Positions 17,789 to 25,942 of a DNA stretch of 28,180 bases are shown here, piece after piece; within the stretch, counting starts at the first letter, position 1; each line of letters starts with the position of its first letter. Below the pieces are notes generated by a model that had not been told where the DNA came from, searched no databases, and saw nothing but the letters and a program-made list of their open reading frames with translations. Source of the DNA: Flavobacteriales bacterium (lineage in GTDB: Bacteria; Bacteroidota; Bacteroidia; Flavobacteriales; UA16). The position numbers and the translations under genes are program-made. Where the stretch lies: NCBI GenBank assembly GCA_028141885.1, contig JAOIQU010000018.1, positions 1 to 28,180 on the forward strand, in the 5' to 3' direction.

Positions 17789-18262
17789 ATGGACACCAAC
17801 CTTCCCATCGGCCTCAACGCCGAAGACAGCGCCGCCCTCAGCAAGGAGCTCAACGAGCTGCTCTGCGACCTCCACGTCTTTTACCAAAACGTGCGCGGAT
17901 TCCACTGGAACGTTCAAGGCCAAAACTTCTTCGAGCTTCACCTCAAATTCGAGGAGTTCTACACCGACCTCCAAATCAAGATTGACGAGGTCGCTGAGCG
18001 AATCCTCACCTTGGGCGGCACCCCGCTCCACACCATGGAAGATTACGTGTCCGGCGCCACCATCCCCGCGGTGAAGGACGTTTCCGATGGCGTCGAGGCA
18101 GTTCGGCACTGTGCCGCGGCCTACGGCGTGCTCCTCGTTCGAGAACGTGGCATCTTGGCCTTAAGCGACAAGGCCTACGATGAAGGCACCAACGCCCTCA
18201 TGAGCGACTACATCCGCGAGCAAGAAAAGACTTCGTGGATGCTCCGTGCATACCTCTCCTGA
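17789..18262 (+). CDS. dps: Dps-family ferritin-like protein
   Basis: Dps proteins form 12-subunit shells that oxidise and store iron, protecting DNA from peroxide; some also bind DNA. The 157-residue product has the family signature FHWNVQGQNFFELHLKFEEFY (residues 38-58, in two overlapping parts) and IDEVAERILTLGGTPL. Ferroxidase ligands are at the right spacing: His39, His51, Asp66 and Glu70. There is no Lys-rich N-terminal tail, so DNA binding of the E. coli type is not suggested. It starts 20 nt after proS and shares its C-rich codon use, so it is probably co-transcribed. No hairpin terminator is obvious after it. Confidence 0.93.
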   Translation: MDTNLPIGLNAEDSAALSKELNELLCDLHVFYQNVRGFHWNVQGQNFFELHLKFEEFYTDLQIKIDEVAERILTLGGTPLHTMEDYVSGATIPAVKDVSDGVEAVRHCAAAYGVLLVRERGILALSDKAYDEGTNALMSDYIREQEKTSWMLRAYLS

Positions 18263-18301
18263 CCCCGTCATTCCCCGCATCCGCATTTTTTTTGGCGTGT
18301 G

Positions 18302-18332
18302 TTGTGGGGAAGGAACAACCTGACTATCTTTG
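18302..18332 (+). promoter_or_regulatory. Bacteroidota-type promoter of the tRNA-Glu gene
   Basis: TTG (18302-18304), a 20-nt spacer and TATCTTTG (18325-18332) match the Bacteroidota primary-sigma consensus TTG-N19/20-TAnnTTTG exactly. The tRNA begins 12 nt after the downstream element, so transcription probably starts a few bases before it. Confidence 0.82.
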
Positions 18333-18343
18333 CGGTCCTCTTT

Positions 18344-18415
18344 GGCCCGTTCGTCTAGGGGTTAGGACGCCAGGTTTTCATCCTGGTAGCAGGGGTTCAA
18401 ATCCCCTACGGGCTA
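18344..18415 (+). tRNA. tRNA-Glu (anticodon TTC)
   Basis: The 72-nt sequence folds as a full cloverleaf. Acceptor arm GGCCCGT pairs with ACGGGCT (one G-U at the first pair); the anticodon stem CCAGG/CCTGG encloses the loop TTTTCAT, giving anticodon TTC; the T arm is AGGGG TTCAAAT CCCCT. The discriminator base is A. The genome does not encode the full CCA (CCT follows), so CCA must be added after transcription. A strong promoter precedes it and a terminator follows. Confidence 0.97.
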
Positions 18416-18418
18416 CCT

Positions 18419-18447
18419 AAAAAGACCCCTCGAAGGGTCTTTTTTTG
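18419..18447 (+). terminator. Intrinsic terminator of tRNA-Glu
   Basis: A hairpin with stem AAAAAGACCC (18419-18428) pairing with GGGTCTTTTT, a 6-base loop, and a tail of further T residues, starting four bases after the tRNA. Confidence 0.85.
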
Positions 18448-18555
18448 TGCTCAAACCCCTGATTTCATTGGTGTTTCGGAGGTTCAGGGTCTTGGAAATG
18501 TGTAGCCAGTTAGGGGCTATTGTGCATTTTTAAGTTGCTGAAAGAGAGGTGATTG

Positions 18556-19209
18556 TCAAAAGATTCCAATGGCCCCGATGACCACTCCCAAGAGGATGGC
18601 CAGTGGAGTGATGCCAAAAAGGACGACTCCCCATACGGCCAGTTTGCGGCCCCGAAGGTTGCGTTTCTTGGTGCGGATCAGCCCGAGTGTTGAAAATGCC
18701 AGTGCAAGCAACCAAAGCAAGGGCATCAGCCCGCTCGCAGAATCAATGAGAAGCAAGGCCAATGTGCCCGATGCAAAGCCTGTGATGGATGCCCAGTCAT
18801 AAGGAGATTCTCCATCGCCAGGGATCTCCGTTCGTGAGTGAGATCGACGTTGCATTTGCTTTTTGCGGACAGGGCCAACAAGAACTGAAACGTCTCTCCG
18901 TCTCAGAGGAAGCAATGTTCTAAGATTGCGACTCAATCTCGAGGAGCATTGAACTGGGGGAGCACTCACAAAAACTTCTGATACCTTCATCAAGGGGGGC
19001 GCGGTCATGGGTAGAATCACTTCAGATGGCGCGAGTGTTTTCAATGCTGTGACTTCTTCTCCAAGTCTATTTGGCGCTTGGTCTTTTTCTTTCCCAAAAA
19101 GAAATGAAACGCCCCCAGTCTTGCGTTTGTGAATGCCGCGATCAAGTGGCTTTTGAGCCACCATGGCAGTGATGACGAACATCGACAAAAGAAGAGAAAG
19201 GTACTTCAT
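18556..19209 (-). CDS. Membrane protein with C-terminal DUF4190-like paired helices
   Basis: The 217-residue product begins with a signal-like segment (MKYLSLLLSMFVITAMVAQ), then a basic, probably disordered region of about 120 residues with no recognised motif. The C-terminus holds two or three hydrophobic helices: ITGFASGTLALLLI, LLWLLALAFSTLGLI and VWGVVLFGITPLAILLGVVI. The pair joined by RTKKRNLRGRKLAVWG is like DUF4190, a small membrane domain common in Bacteroidota with no assigned function. The ATG at 19209 is set by the signal peptide; the frame is open upstream to 19341 but that would run through a terminator. I cannot say what it does. Confidence 0.72.
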   Translation of the reverse strand: MKYLSLLLSMFVITAMVAQKPLDRGIHKRKTGGVSFLFGKEKDQAPNRLGEEVTALKTLAPSEVILPMTAPPLMKVSEVFVSAPPVQCSSRLSRNLRTLLPLRRRDVSVLVGPVRKKQMQRRSHSRTEIPGDGESPYDWASITGFASGTLALLLIDSASGLMPLLWLLALAFSTLGLIRTKKRNLRGRKLAVWGVVLFGITPLAILLGVVIGAIGIF

Positions 19210-19292
19210 GTTGCAAAGGGGTTGACCACAAGGTAGGGTTTGGGATTTGGACGCCTCCACTGCAGAAATCCCGACACACGACCTGGACAAAA

Positions 19293-19319
19293 GAAAGGCA
19301 CCCAACCGGGTGCCTTTTT
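19293..19319 (-). terminator. Intrinsic terminator
   Basis: A perfect 7-bp GC-rich stem (19297-19303 with 19308-19314) and a 4-base loop; read on the minus strand the stem is followed by TTTCTTTT. It lies just after the small membrane-protein gene that ends at 19338 and separates it from the next gene. Confidence 0.8.
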
Positions 19320-19337
19320 CATGTCCGAGAGCAACGG

Positions 19338-19727
19338 TCACTTCGCCTTGAAGTAGCCGTAAATGGCCAGCACGAAGAACACCATGTCCGGCGCGATCAT
19401 TTCGATGCTGAAGTTCATCAGCTCGCTTTGGCCGAGAACCATGTTCATGACTGCAAACATTGCGGCGATGCCAATGAGGTAGGCGATGAGGATGGTTTTG
19501 GCCACTGCGATGTCCGCTTTCCGTGAGGCCAGCAACAAAATGCCAATCATGAAGAAGGCGTGTCCGACGCCTACGTGCATGTTGGTGGCAAGGTGGAGAA
19601 GGTTGGCGTCGCTGACATAAGATTCGGCCAAGGCCATTTCTGCCATAGAGGAAGCGCCAAACATGGCGACGCAGCCAATGAGGGTTTGGTACACACCGAG
19701 GATGGTGAGTGTGGTTGAAGTTTTCAT
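19338..19727 (-). CDS. Small four-helix membrane protein of unknown function
   Basis: The 129-residue product is hydrophobic throughout, with four predicted membrane helices: TLTILGVYQTLIGCVAMFGA (about 6-25), HAFFMIGILLLAS (about 56-68), TILIAYLIGIAAMFAVMNMV (78-97) and MVFFVLAIYGYF (near 115-126). I recognise no family motif. It should lie in the inner membrane. The ATG at 19727 is followed by the typical MKTSTT. It lies 103 nt downstream of the glucan operon on the same strand, may have its own promoter, and is followed by a terminator. Confidence 0.75.
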   Translation of the reverse strand: MKTSTTLTILGVYQTLIGCVAMFGASSMAEMALAESYVSDANLLHLATNMHVGVGHAFFMIGILLLASRKADIAVAKTILIAYLIGIAAMFAVMNMVLGQSELMNFSIEMIAPDMVFFVLAIYGYFKAK

Positions 19728-19750
19728 AAAAAAGAACGTAAGGTTTGGCG

Positions 19751-19780
19751 CAAAGTATGTTACAAATCCACGTGGCGTGT
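19751..19780 (-). promoter_or_regulatory. Weak promoter candidate for the small membrane protein
   Basis: On the minus strand, TTGAC (about 19780) precedes TACTTTG (19757-19751) by 22-23 nt. This resembles TTG-N19/20-TAnnTTTG but the second element is one base short and the spacer is long. Confidence 0.25.
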
Positions 19781-19830
19781 CAACGAACCGTCAAGGTTTT
19801 GCACATCGCGTTGGGCCGATCGAGACCCCC

Positions 19831-20730
19831 TCAGAACTTCCGCACCTCGTCCTTGTCCCAGAGCCCCCAAAAGGCCCCCACGCTTCCCTCTGCACTGACT
19901 TTCCACGCCTCGTCAAACGCCGAGAAGTAAAACATCTCGATGCCTTCCGCCTGCGTCCAATTCTGCGCGTTGATGAAGTATTTCAGCGCGTTTTCGTAGC
20001 CCGGATCCGCAGCCCCCAAGGCCTCGCCCTCACTCGGCCAGCCCGTCTCGGTGATGATGATCTTTTTGTCGGGTTGCGCCTGCTTGACCTGGTAGTACAT
20101 CTGCTTCATGTAGAGCAGCGAGTAGTCCATGTGGCAGCCTTCCCAGTAGGGGTAGCAGTTGGCCAAAATCACGTCACACGCCTCCGACAACTTCGGGCGG
20201 TCGGCAAATTCGTAGTACGCATCCACGTACCCCACCGGGACATCCGGCAGTGCGTTGCGCAACCGATCGATGCACGCGATCAGTTCCGCTTCCGACATCT
20301 CCTCGCGGTACAGCACCTCGTTGCCCACGGCCGCTACGTCCACGACGCCTTCTTGCGCCAATTCAATGAGCCGCGCCATTTCCTCCTCGTTCTTGTCCTT
20401 CTACTCACCAAGCCACGCGCCGACCAGCGTTTTGAACCCGTACTCGCGGGCGAGCTTTGGAATCATGTCGTTGCCGTCCGTGCACGAGAAAATCCGGATC
20501 AAATCGGTGTGGGGTTGGAGCAATTCGAGCTTGCGACGGACTTGAGCTTCAGTGAACGTCTCGCCGGGCTGTTGGTCTCCTTCGTAGGGGCTGAAGTAGA
20601 GGCCGTGCATCTTGGCGTTCACCAACGCCGCGCATTGCTTTTGGAGTTCTCCGCGATCGAGTCCTGCGGGGCTATCTCCGGCAAGCGACAAGACCTTGTC
20701 CTCGCGGTAGGACATGTTCATCAGTTTCAT
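19831..20730 (-). pseudogene. GH17-family beta-1,3-glucan hydrolase without signal peptide, interrupted by an in-frame TAG
   Basis: GH17 enzymes act on beta-1,3-glucans. The 299-codon frame starts at ATG 20730, 2 nt after the transporter stop, with MKLMNMSYREDK and no hydrophobic leader, so the product would stay in the cytoplasm. Family motifs are intact: FSPYEGDQQPGE, RIFSCTDGND, GAWLG, the acid/base Glu in AAVGNEVLY and the nucleophile Glu in IIITETGWPS, which fits the GH17 signature, plus FSAFDEAWK at the end. Codon 110 (20403-20401) is TAG between GAWLGE and KDKNEEE; the frame is the same on both sides, so a single base change (for example from GAG, AAG or CAG) is enough. It may be a young pseudogene, a read-through gene, or a sequencing error. 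The truncated N-terminal part lacks both catalytic residues. Confidence 0.85.
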
Positions 20731-20732
20731 GG

Positions 20733-22163
20733 TCAGGCTTGCTTGGCGAGTTCGGCGCGCTTGGCGACGAGTTGCTCCTTGATCTGCGCGGCGCGCGCTT
20801 CCGTGATGTCGTAGTTCTTCATGATGAGCACGGCCCCAATGACCCCGGCGATGGGGAGGAGGGAGTAGAAGGCGCGCATGCCGGTGACGGCCGATTCGGT
20901 GACGTTGCCGGCGTCGAATCCGACAAAGGACAGGATGGCGCCGCTCAACAACGCCGCCACGCCAAAGCCGAGCTTGACCATCCACCAGTACACGGCACCC
21001 AGCACGCCCTCGCGGCGTTGGCCCGTTCGGAGTTCATCCAAATCACAGACGTCCGCCGTCATGCTCATCATGATGGTGAACAAGCTGCCAATCCCAAACG
21101 AGTGGAACGGCAATGCAAACAAGAACAGGTAGGGCTTGCCCGGAATGAAGAGGAACCAAAACAGCACGTAGCCCACGATCGAAATGAACTGCGACACCAT
21201 GAAGGCCTTTTTCTTGCCAAGTTTCTTGGACATCCACGTCACCACGGGGATGACGAGGAACGTCGTGATCAACGCGCCCACCGAGCCGTGCATGGCAGGC
21301 CACGTTCCTGCGCTGGCCGGGTCGCTGTTGAACATGTAGTGTACGATGATCAAGAACGTGAAGGCCGCGATGACGTTGAACGAGTTGAAGATGAGAAACG
21401 TCGCGCCTGCGATTTGGCGGAATTCCTTGATGCGGAAGGCCTCGAAGGCAGAGATGAAGATTTTGCCCACGCTGCTGAGCACTGCCGAAACGTTGATGGG
21501 GGCGAAGTCAGTCCGGTCCAGCGTAGACTTGCTCTTGAGGAACAAGGCTGGAATCATCGCAAACACAGTGCACGGGATGGCCACCCACACGGACAGCTCG
21601 CGTACGCCCGAGTCGGCGCCTTCCGGGAACCAGCTCGGGTCGTACAGGATGACCCAAAACCACGGCGCAATCACCCAAGCCCACTGCCCAATGAATTGGG
21701 CCACAGCCATGATTTGGGTACGCTCGTGAAAGTCCTCGCTGATCTCGTATCCCATCGCCACGTAGGGCACGCTGAAGATGGTCAGTCCCAGGTAGAAGAC
21801 GAGCGACCAGCTCAGGAAATAGATGAAGTTGTAGGTGATGCCGTCGCCTTTGTGGAGTTGCCACATGGCCACGTAGGCAAGCCCCATGAGGATGGCGCCG
21901 ATGAAGACGTACTGCCTCCGTCGGCCCCACTTCGAGCGGGTGTTGTCGGAGATGAACCCCATGATGGGGTCGGTGATGGCGTCAAAGACACGTGGCAGGA
22001 ATTGGATGATCCCCCAAAGGAGGGCTGCAAATCCGAGGTCTTGCACCAACACGATGATGAACACGCCCAGGGCCGCTGGGAACATTTGGTTGGCGAGCAT
22101 GCCAAAGCCAAATGCGACTTTTTGGCCCATGGAAACAGAAGATATCGAAGGAGAGGAGGCCAT
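20733..22163 (-). CDS. GPH-type MFS sugar transporter
   Basis: The 476-residue product has about 12 hydrophobic helices and the signature of glycoside-pentoside-hexuronide symporters (MFS_2): DAITDPIMGFISDNTRSKWG with RRR following (about 60-82), and PYVAMGYEISEDFHERT in the fourth-helix region. It should carry oligosaccharides or glycosides through the inner membrane with a cation. The operon suggests a glucan oligosaccharide as substrate; that is inference. It starts 14 nt after the TIM-barrel/GH30 gene and ends 2 nt before the GH17 gene without a signal peptide. A start at the internal Met12 (MGQKVAFGFGM) is also possible. Confidence 0.92.
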   Translation of the reverse strand: MASSPSISSVSMGQKVAFGFGMLANQMFPAALGVFIIVLVQDLGFAALLWGIIQFLPRVFDAITDPIMGFISDNTRSKWGRRRQYVFIGAILMGLAYVAMWQLHKGDGITYNFIYFLSWSLVFYLGLTIFSVPYVAMGYEISEDFHERTQIMAVAQFIGQWAWVIAPWFWVILYDPSWFPEGADSGVRELSVWVAIPCTVFAMIPALFLKSKSTLDRTDFAPINVSAVLSSVGKIFISAFEAFRIKEFRQIAGATFLIFNSFNVIAAFTFLIIVHYMFNSDPASAGTWPAMHGSVGALITTFLVIPVVTWMSKKLGKKKAFMVSQFISIVGYVLFWFLFIPGKPYLFLFALPFHSFGIGSLFTIMMSMTADVCDLDELRTGQRREGVLGAVYWWMVKLGFGVAALLSGAILSFVGFDAGNVTESAVTGMRAFYSLLPIAGVIGAVLIMKNYDITEARAAQIKEQLVAKRAELAKQA

Positions 22164-22177
22164 GGGGAGGTGGTTTT

Positions 22178-24664
22178 TCAGTGTTCGGAAGGGGTGAGGA
22201 CGATGGTTTGAAGGGCCTGGGCTTCGAGCTCAACGCGGATTTCGTCCGGCAAGCCTTCAATGTGCACTGACCGAGGCGTGTCGCCTTGGTTGAAACACAC
22301 CACGGTGTAGGATCCATCTTCGTTTTCGGTGGCCACAGCCATGACGCCAGCATCCTCACAGTCGTTGGCAAGTACAGTGGCACCGGGCCGAATGAACTTG
22401 CTGAAGTGGCACATCACGTCATAGAGCGGCGTGAAGTACACCTCGTCTTGCTCCGGGTCCACGATGACCGGTGCGATGCACCAGTTCTCGAACCAGTTGG
22501 GGCCGCCTTGACGGTCAAGCACCATGTTCCAATCGACCCAGCCGGCCACCCAATGGTTGAGACAGCCGATGATGTCCCGCGCGTAGCGGTGCACTGGGGA
22601 ATATTTGGGGTGCAGGTACTTCTTTTCAGCCTCGCGCCAAGTGAAGCCCCAATCGGTGGCTTCTTTCTGCCAGTACCAATCGTCGTCTTGCCAAACAGGC
22701 ACCTCCGCGTCGATGCACCCTTCGGTTTCGATCAACAGCTTGTCCGGCGCCATGTCGTGTGCGCGGTCGAGGTCGTCGCCGAACACCTCGTAGGTGCTTT
22801 CGTACCAGTGGATGGCGGTCCCGGCGAAGTATTTTGAGCTCTCCTCATCGCGGTACATCGAAGCCGTCCACTCGTCGAGGCCGGCGCGGTTTTGGTCGTA
22901 GCCCAAGATCTTCAAATCGCCCAGGCCGCCTTGCTCCAAGGCAGGGCCGAGGTGATCACGCACGAACTCGGTCATCTCGTCTGGCGAGTAAAGCATGCTC
23001 TCCCAGTTGTCGCCGTTGCCGTGCGGCTCGTTTTCCGGGGTGAAGCCCCAAAGCGGAATGTCATGGGCCTTGCACGCCTCCGCGTACTTGACAAAGAACT
23101 GCGCCCACGTGGGTTGCATTTCCTTGAGGAGGCGTCCGCCCACCCAGTTTTTGTTGTCTTTCATCCAAGGTGGGGCGGTCCAAGGCGAGGCGATAAGGTT
23201 GAAGCCGTCTTTGGAGATGTCCTGCGCCATGTGGATCATCGGGAACAAGAACTCGAGGTCCTGATCGATGCTGAAGTGCTCGAGGTCCATGTCGCCTTCC
23301 ACTGAGGTGTAGCTGTAGTGGAATCGCGAGAAGTCGCACGAATTTATGTGCGTTCGCGTCAGGCTGTAGTTGGCCCCGTCCTCCGCGAAGTACGCCTCCA
23401 TGATTTTGGTGCGTTGCGCGTCACTGAGTTGGTGCACGAGGTAGGCAGAGGCGTCGGTGAAGGATCCGCCAAACCCTTCAATCCGCTGCTTGCGCTCGCT
23501 CGCGTTGACGCGAATGCGCAGGTCCTCAGGTTGCGCCTCCCCCCAGCTGTCCACCTTGGTCTGGTCGACCTCGTGAAAACGGCCGCCGTGGCGAGAGGTC
23601 TCAAACACCTTGGTTGAAAATGCAATGTCCTTCATGCCCGAAGCGTTGTTGGATTGGAAAATGGACTTGACCACATGGTAGGCTTCCTTGGGGGTGCGGT
23701 GGATGTCCACCAGTCCCCAGTGCTCTTCGTTGGCGGCGGCATCGTAGGGGACACCACTGCTCGCTGGGGCGACTCCGCCCACACCCTGGACGTCTGCTTG
23801 CCCCGCCTTCCACCATCCGTCGGTGAAGGAAAAGACCGCCGCACCAACGCAAGGGACCGAGTCTGAGAACAGGGGCTCCAAAAGGACCTGGGTGGCGTCG
23901 GCTTGGGCCCGTTGGTTGGAGCCTTGTTCGTAGCCCAACATCGACGTGGACATGTAGCTGTCCGCACCGATCTCTGAGAAGTACATGGGCTTGTTGCTGA
24001 GCTTGGCAAAGTCCACCGCCGCGGTGTACGATACATCCCAACGGTACACGTTCAACCCCCAGAGGTCGATGTCGGTCATCGATGCGATCAATTCCTCGTC
24101 GGGCAATTCGCCGTGGGCCGTGGATACAGGGTGGTTGGGGTCGGCGGCTTGAATGGCCGCAGAAGCGTCGCGTAAGGTCTCGTACCAGAGGTCCAAGGAT
24201 CCCCCAAACCACTCGGGATGGAAGTTGTATTCGTTCCCGAGTTCCCAAAGCAAAATGGCGGGGTGTGACTTGAAGCGCTGGACGTAGTCTAGGTAGGTGC
24301 CCGATTGCAAATCGTAGAGCCCACCTTGGTTGTACCCAATGCTGACAATGACTGAGATGCCTGCAGCGTGGATTTCGTCGAGCACGGCCTCAGACGCGAT
24401 GGGCTCGTAGACACGAATCGTGTTGATGCCCATGTCATTCATCAAGGCGAGGTCTTGGGTCAGCGTTTCGAAGCTTCGCTCTGCCTTGCCGATGGGCACG
24501 GGATGGTAGCACACCCCTTTCACAAAGTAGGGGCCTTCTGTGGTGAGGATTTGTCCTTCCTCAGTCCAAACCTTACGCTGTGGAGTGGTCGTGCATGACG
24601 TCACAAACAGAAACAAGAGAGGCAGCCAAAGATTGCGGTGATGGGGCATGGCGGGAAGCATCAT
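22178..24664 (-). CDS. Two-domain lipoprotein: clan-A TIM-barrel glycosidase fused to a GH30 domain
   Basis: The 828-residue product has a lipoprotein signal (LWLPLLFLFVTSC), so it is an envelope protein. Residues about 30-340 form a TIM barrel of the GH2/GH5/GH72-like kind: YFVKGVCYHPVPIG, INTIRVYEP, acid/base Glu in LLWELGNEYNFHPEW, nucleophile Glu in MYFSEIGADSY. Residues about 345-828 are GH30: RIEGFGGSFTDASAY, NSCDFSRFHYSY, acid/base Glu in GFTPENEPHGN, nucleophile in KLLIETEGCID, then a C-terminal beta-sandwich. Known GH30 enzymes include beta-1,6-glucanases and beta-glucosidases, which would fit removal of laminarin branches. The ATG at 24664 overlaps the previous stop by 4 nt (ATGA); Met6 (24649) would also work. 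The exact family of the first barrel is uncertain. Confidence 0.88.
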   Translation of the reverse strand: MMLPAMPHHRNLWLPLLFLFVTSCTTTPQRKVWTEEGQILTTEGPYFVKGVCYHPVPIGKAERSFETLTQDLALMNDMGINTIRVYEPIASEAVLDEIHAAGISVIVSIGYNQGGLYDLQSGTYLDYVQRFKSHPAILLWELGNEYNFHPEWFGGSLDLWYETLRDASAAIQAADPNHPVSTAHGELPDEELIASMTDIDLWGLNVYRWDVSYTAAVDFAKLSNKPMYFSEIGADSYMSTSMLGYEQGSNQRAQADATQVLLEPLFSDSVPCVGAAVFSFTDGWWKAGQADVQGVGGVAPASSGVPYDAAANEEHWGLVDIHRTPKEAYHVVKSIFQSNNASGMKDIAFSTKVFETSRHGGRFHEVDQTKVDSWGEAQPEDLRIRVNASERKQRIEGFGGSFTDASAYLVHQLSDAQRTKIMEAYFAEDGANYSLTRTHINSCDFSRFHYSYTSVEGDMDLEHFSIDQDLEFLFPMIHMAQDISKDGFNLIASPWTAPPWMKDNKNWVGGRLLKEMQPTWAQFFVKYAEACKAHDIPLWGFTPENEPHGNGDNWESMLYSPDEMTEFVRDHLGPALEQGGLGDLKILGYDQNRAGLDEWTASMYRDEESSKYFAGTAIHWYESTYEVFGDDLDRAHDMAPDKLLIETEGCIDAEVPVWQDDDWYWQKEATDWGFTWREAEKKYLHPKYSPVHRYARDIIGCLNHWVAGWVDWNMVLDRQGGPNWFENWCIAPVIVDPEQDEVYFTPLYDVMCHFSKFIRPGATVLANDCEDAGVMAVATENEDGSYTVVCFNQGDTPRSVHIEGLPDEIRVELEAQALQTIVLTPSEH

Positions 24665-25932
24665 TGGGCAGGGTTCAAAACGTGGCGGTCGAGCAGCTCG
24701 CGCTGGCAGGAGTAGGTGGGCGTGATGGTGTGCCCGTCTCGGGTCAATCCCTTGAACGCGCCTTCCTCAACGAGGGGCCAAATCGCGCACTTGGCCTCTC
24801 CATCTCTCGTGAACAAACCAAAGTGGTTTTCCGAATCGGTGGGGTTGGCCGCACTTTTCCAAGGCTCGTCAAACGCCTCGAAGTAGAAGCAACTGATGCC
24901 TGAAGACTGGGTCCACTTGCGCATCCCTTGGTAAAACAGGGCTTGCTTGAGTTCGTCTGCCGCACGCGAACCCTCGGGACCGTAAAAGCCGTCAGACACG
25001 CTTGCCCATCCGGTTTCGCCGATGTGCACGGGTTTGGCGGGATCGATGTGCTCCACGTACTTCACGACAGATGCGTATTGGTTTTGGCTGTACGCCACGG
25101 CACTGGCCATGGCTGCGTCCACATCACCCTTCCAGAATGTCGGGTTGTAGTGGGTGTCGTGGAAGGGATAGGTGTGCATCGACACGAAGTCCACTGCGCG
25201 GATCAGGCTGTCCAAATCGGCGTTGTGGTATTCGGCTCCACCGCCACCCCAAGACGCGAAGTTGTCGGAGCAGGTGATCCACAAGTCGCTGGGCAACTCG
25301 CCGTCGCGCTTGCGTTCCTGCAGGTGGTTGACCCACCCCAAAATGACCTTGGGCGCCACGAAATAGGATGCCGCCCAATGCACCATGGCTTCGTTGCCGA
25401 CGGCGATGACTTTGATGATGTCGGGATGTTTTTGGGCCAGAGCCACCGCGCGCTGAATTTCTGCCTCATTCGCTTCAAAGTCCTGCTCGGCGTGGTTGGG
25501 GGCGTCGGTCCAGGCCCCGGCACAATCGATCCAGGCGCCAAGCATCACGTACATCTCGAAATCCGGGTCCGCTTCCTTCAACTCTGCAATGGCCTTGACC
25601 ACATTGGAGGCGTGGGGGAGCTGGACATTGTAAGTCCGCAAGAACCGGATGCCCATGGCGTGCAACAGGAGCATGTCTTCCTTGAGTTGGTCTAAGGTGG
25701 GGTGCTCCGATCGGCTCAAGCCACGGTAACCTCCGTAAGAAATCGCGGTGTAGTCAGGGTTCCCTAGGAGTTGAGAGGCCGTTTTGTGCATGGGTTCAGG
25801 CTTGGGGGCTTGAGTGGGGGGCACTTCCCCACACGACAGCATGGTCGCGAGCAGAAGCAGCAAGAACGAGAAGGACTGGCACATCCGACTCGTTCCCGTG
25901 AAACAAACATTGAAAAAAGACACGTGCCGCAT
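24661..25932 (-). CDS. GH17-like lipoprotein
   Basis: The product (423 residues from the ATG at 25932) carries a lipoprotein-type signal ending in LLLLLATMLSC, so it should be on the outside of the inner membrane or in the outer membrane. The barrel shows GH17-like motifs: ISYGGYRGLSR, FLRTYNV, MLGAWIDCAGAW, acid/base Glu in IAVGNEAMVHW and nucleophile Glu in HIGETGWAS, with FEAFDEPWKS near the end. The usual Pro after GW is Ala, so it is a diverged member. It probably cuts or transglycosylates beta-1,3-glucan. Starts at 25950 (overlapping the phosphorylase gene by 8 nt) or 25884 (closest to the hydrophobic core) are also possible. It is coupled to the next gene by a 4-nt overlap. Confidence 0.85.
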   Translation of the reverse strand: MRHVSFFNVCFTGTSRMCQSFSFLLLLLATMLSCGEVPPTQAPKPEPMHKTASQLLGNPDYTAISYGGYRGLSRSEHPTLDQLKEDMLLLHAMGIRFLRTYNVQLPHASNVVKAIAELKEADPDFEMYVMLGAWIDCAGAWTDAPNHAEQDFEANEAEIQRAVALAQKHPDIIKVIAVGNEAMVHWAASYFVAPKVILGWVNHLQERKRDGELPSDLWITCSDNFASWGGGGAEYHNADLDSLIRAVDFVSMHTYPFHDTHYNPTFWKGDVDAAMASAVAYSQNQYASVVKYVEHIDPAKPVHIGETGWASVSDGFYGPEGSRAADELKQALFYQGMRKWTQSSGISCFYFEAFDEPWKSAANPTDSENHFGLFTRDGEAKCAIWPLVEEGAFKGLTRDGHTITPTYSCQRELLDRHVLNPAQ

Positions 25933-25942
25933 CGTTGTGGAT

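Noticed and set aside
18344..18460. tRNA-Glu as an integration site for a mobile element
   Set aside because: No integrase, no direct repeat of the tRNA 3' end and no foreign-looking genes are seen on either side.
20380..20410. A frameshift as the cause of the split GH17 gene
   Set aside because: The codons before and after the TAG are in the same frame (seven codons from TAG to the downstream ATG), so it is a point nonsense change, not an indel.
20731..20985. A longer N-terminus for the signal-less GH17 starting at 20985
   Set aside because: That extension is Arg/His-rich shadow sequence of the transporter gene; GH17-like sequence begins at the ATG at 20730, 2 nt after the transporter stop.
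20739..22211. A 490-residue open frame antisense to the GPH transporter
   Set aside because: The transporter has clear helices and family motifs. The antisense product is His/Asp/Gly-rich without any domain and is a codon-bias shadow.
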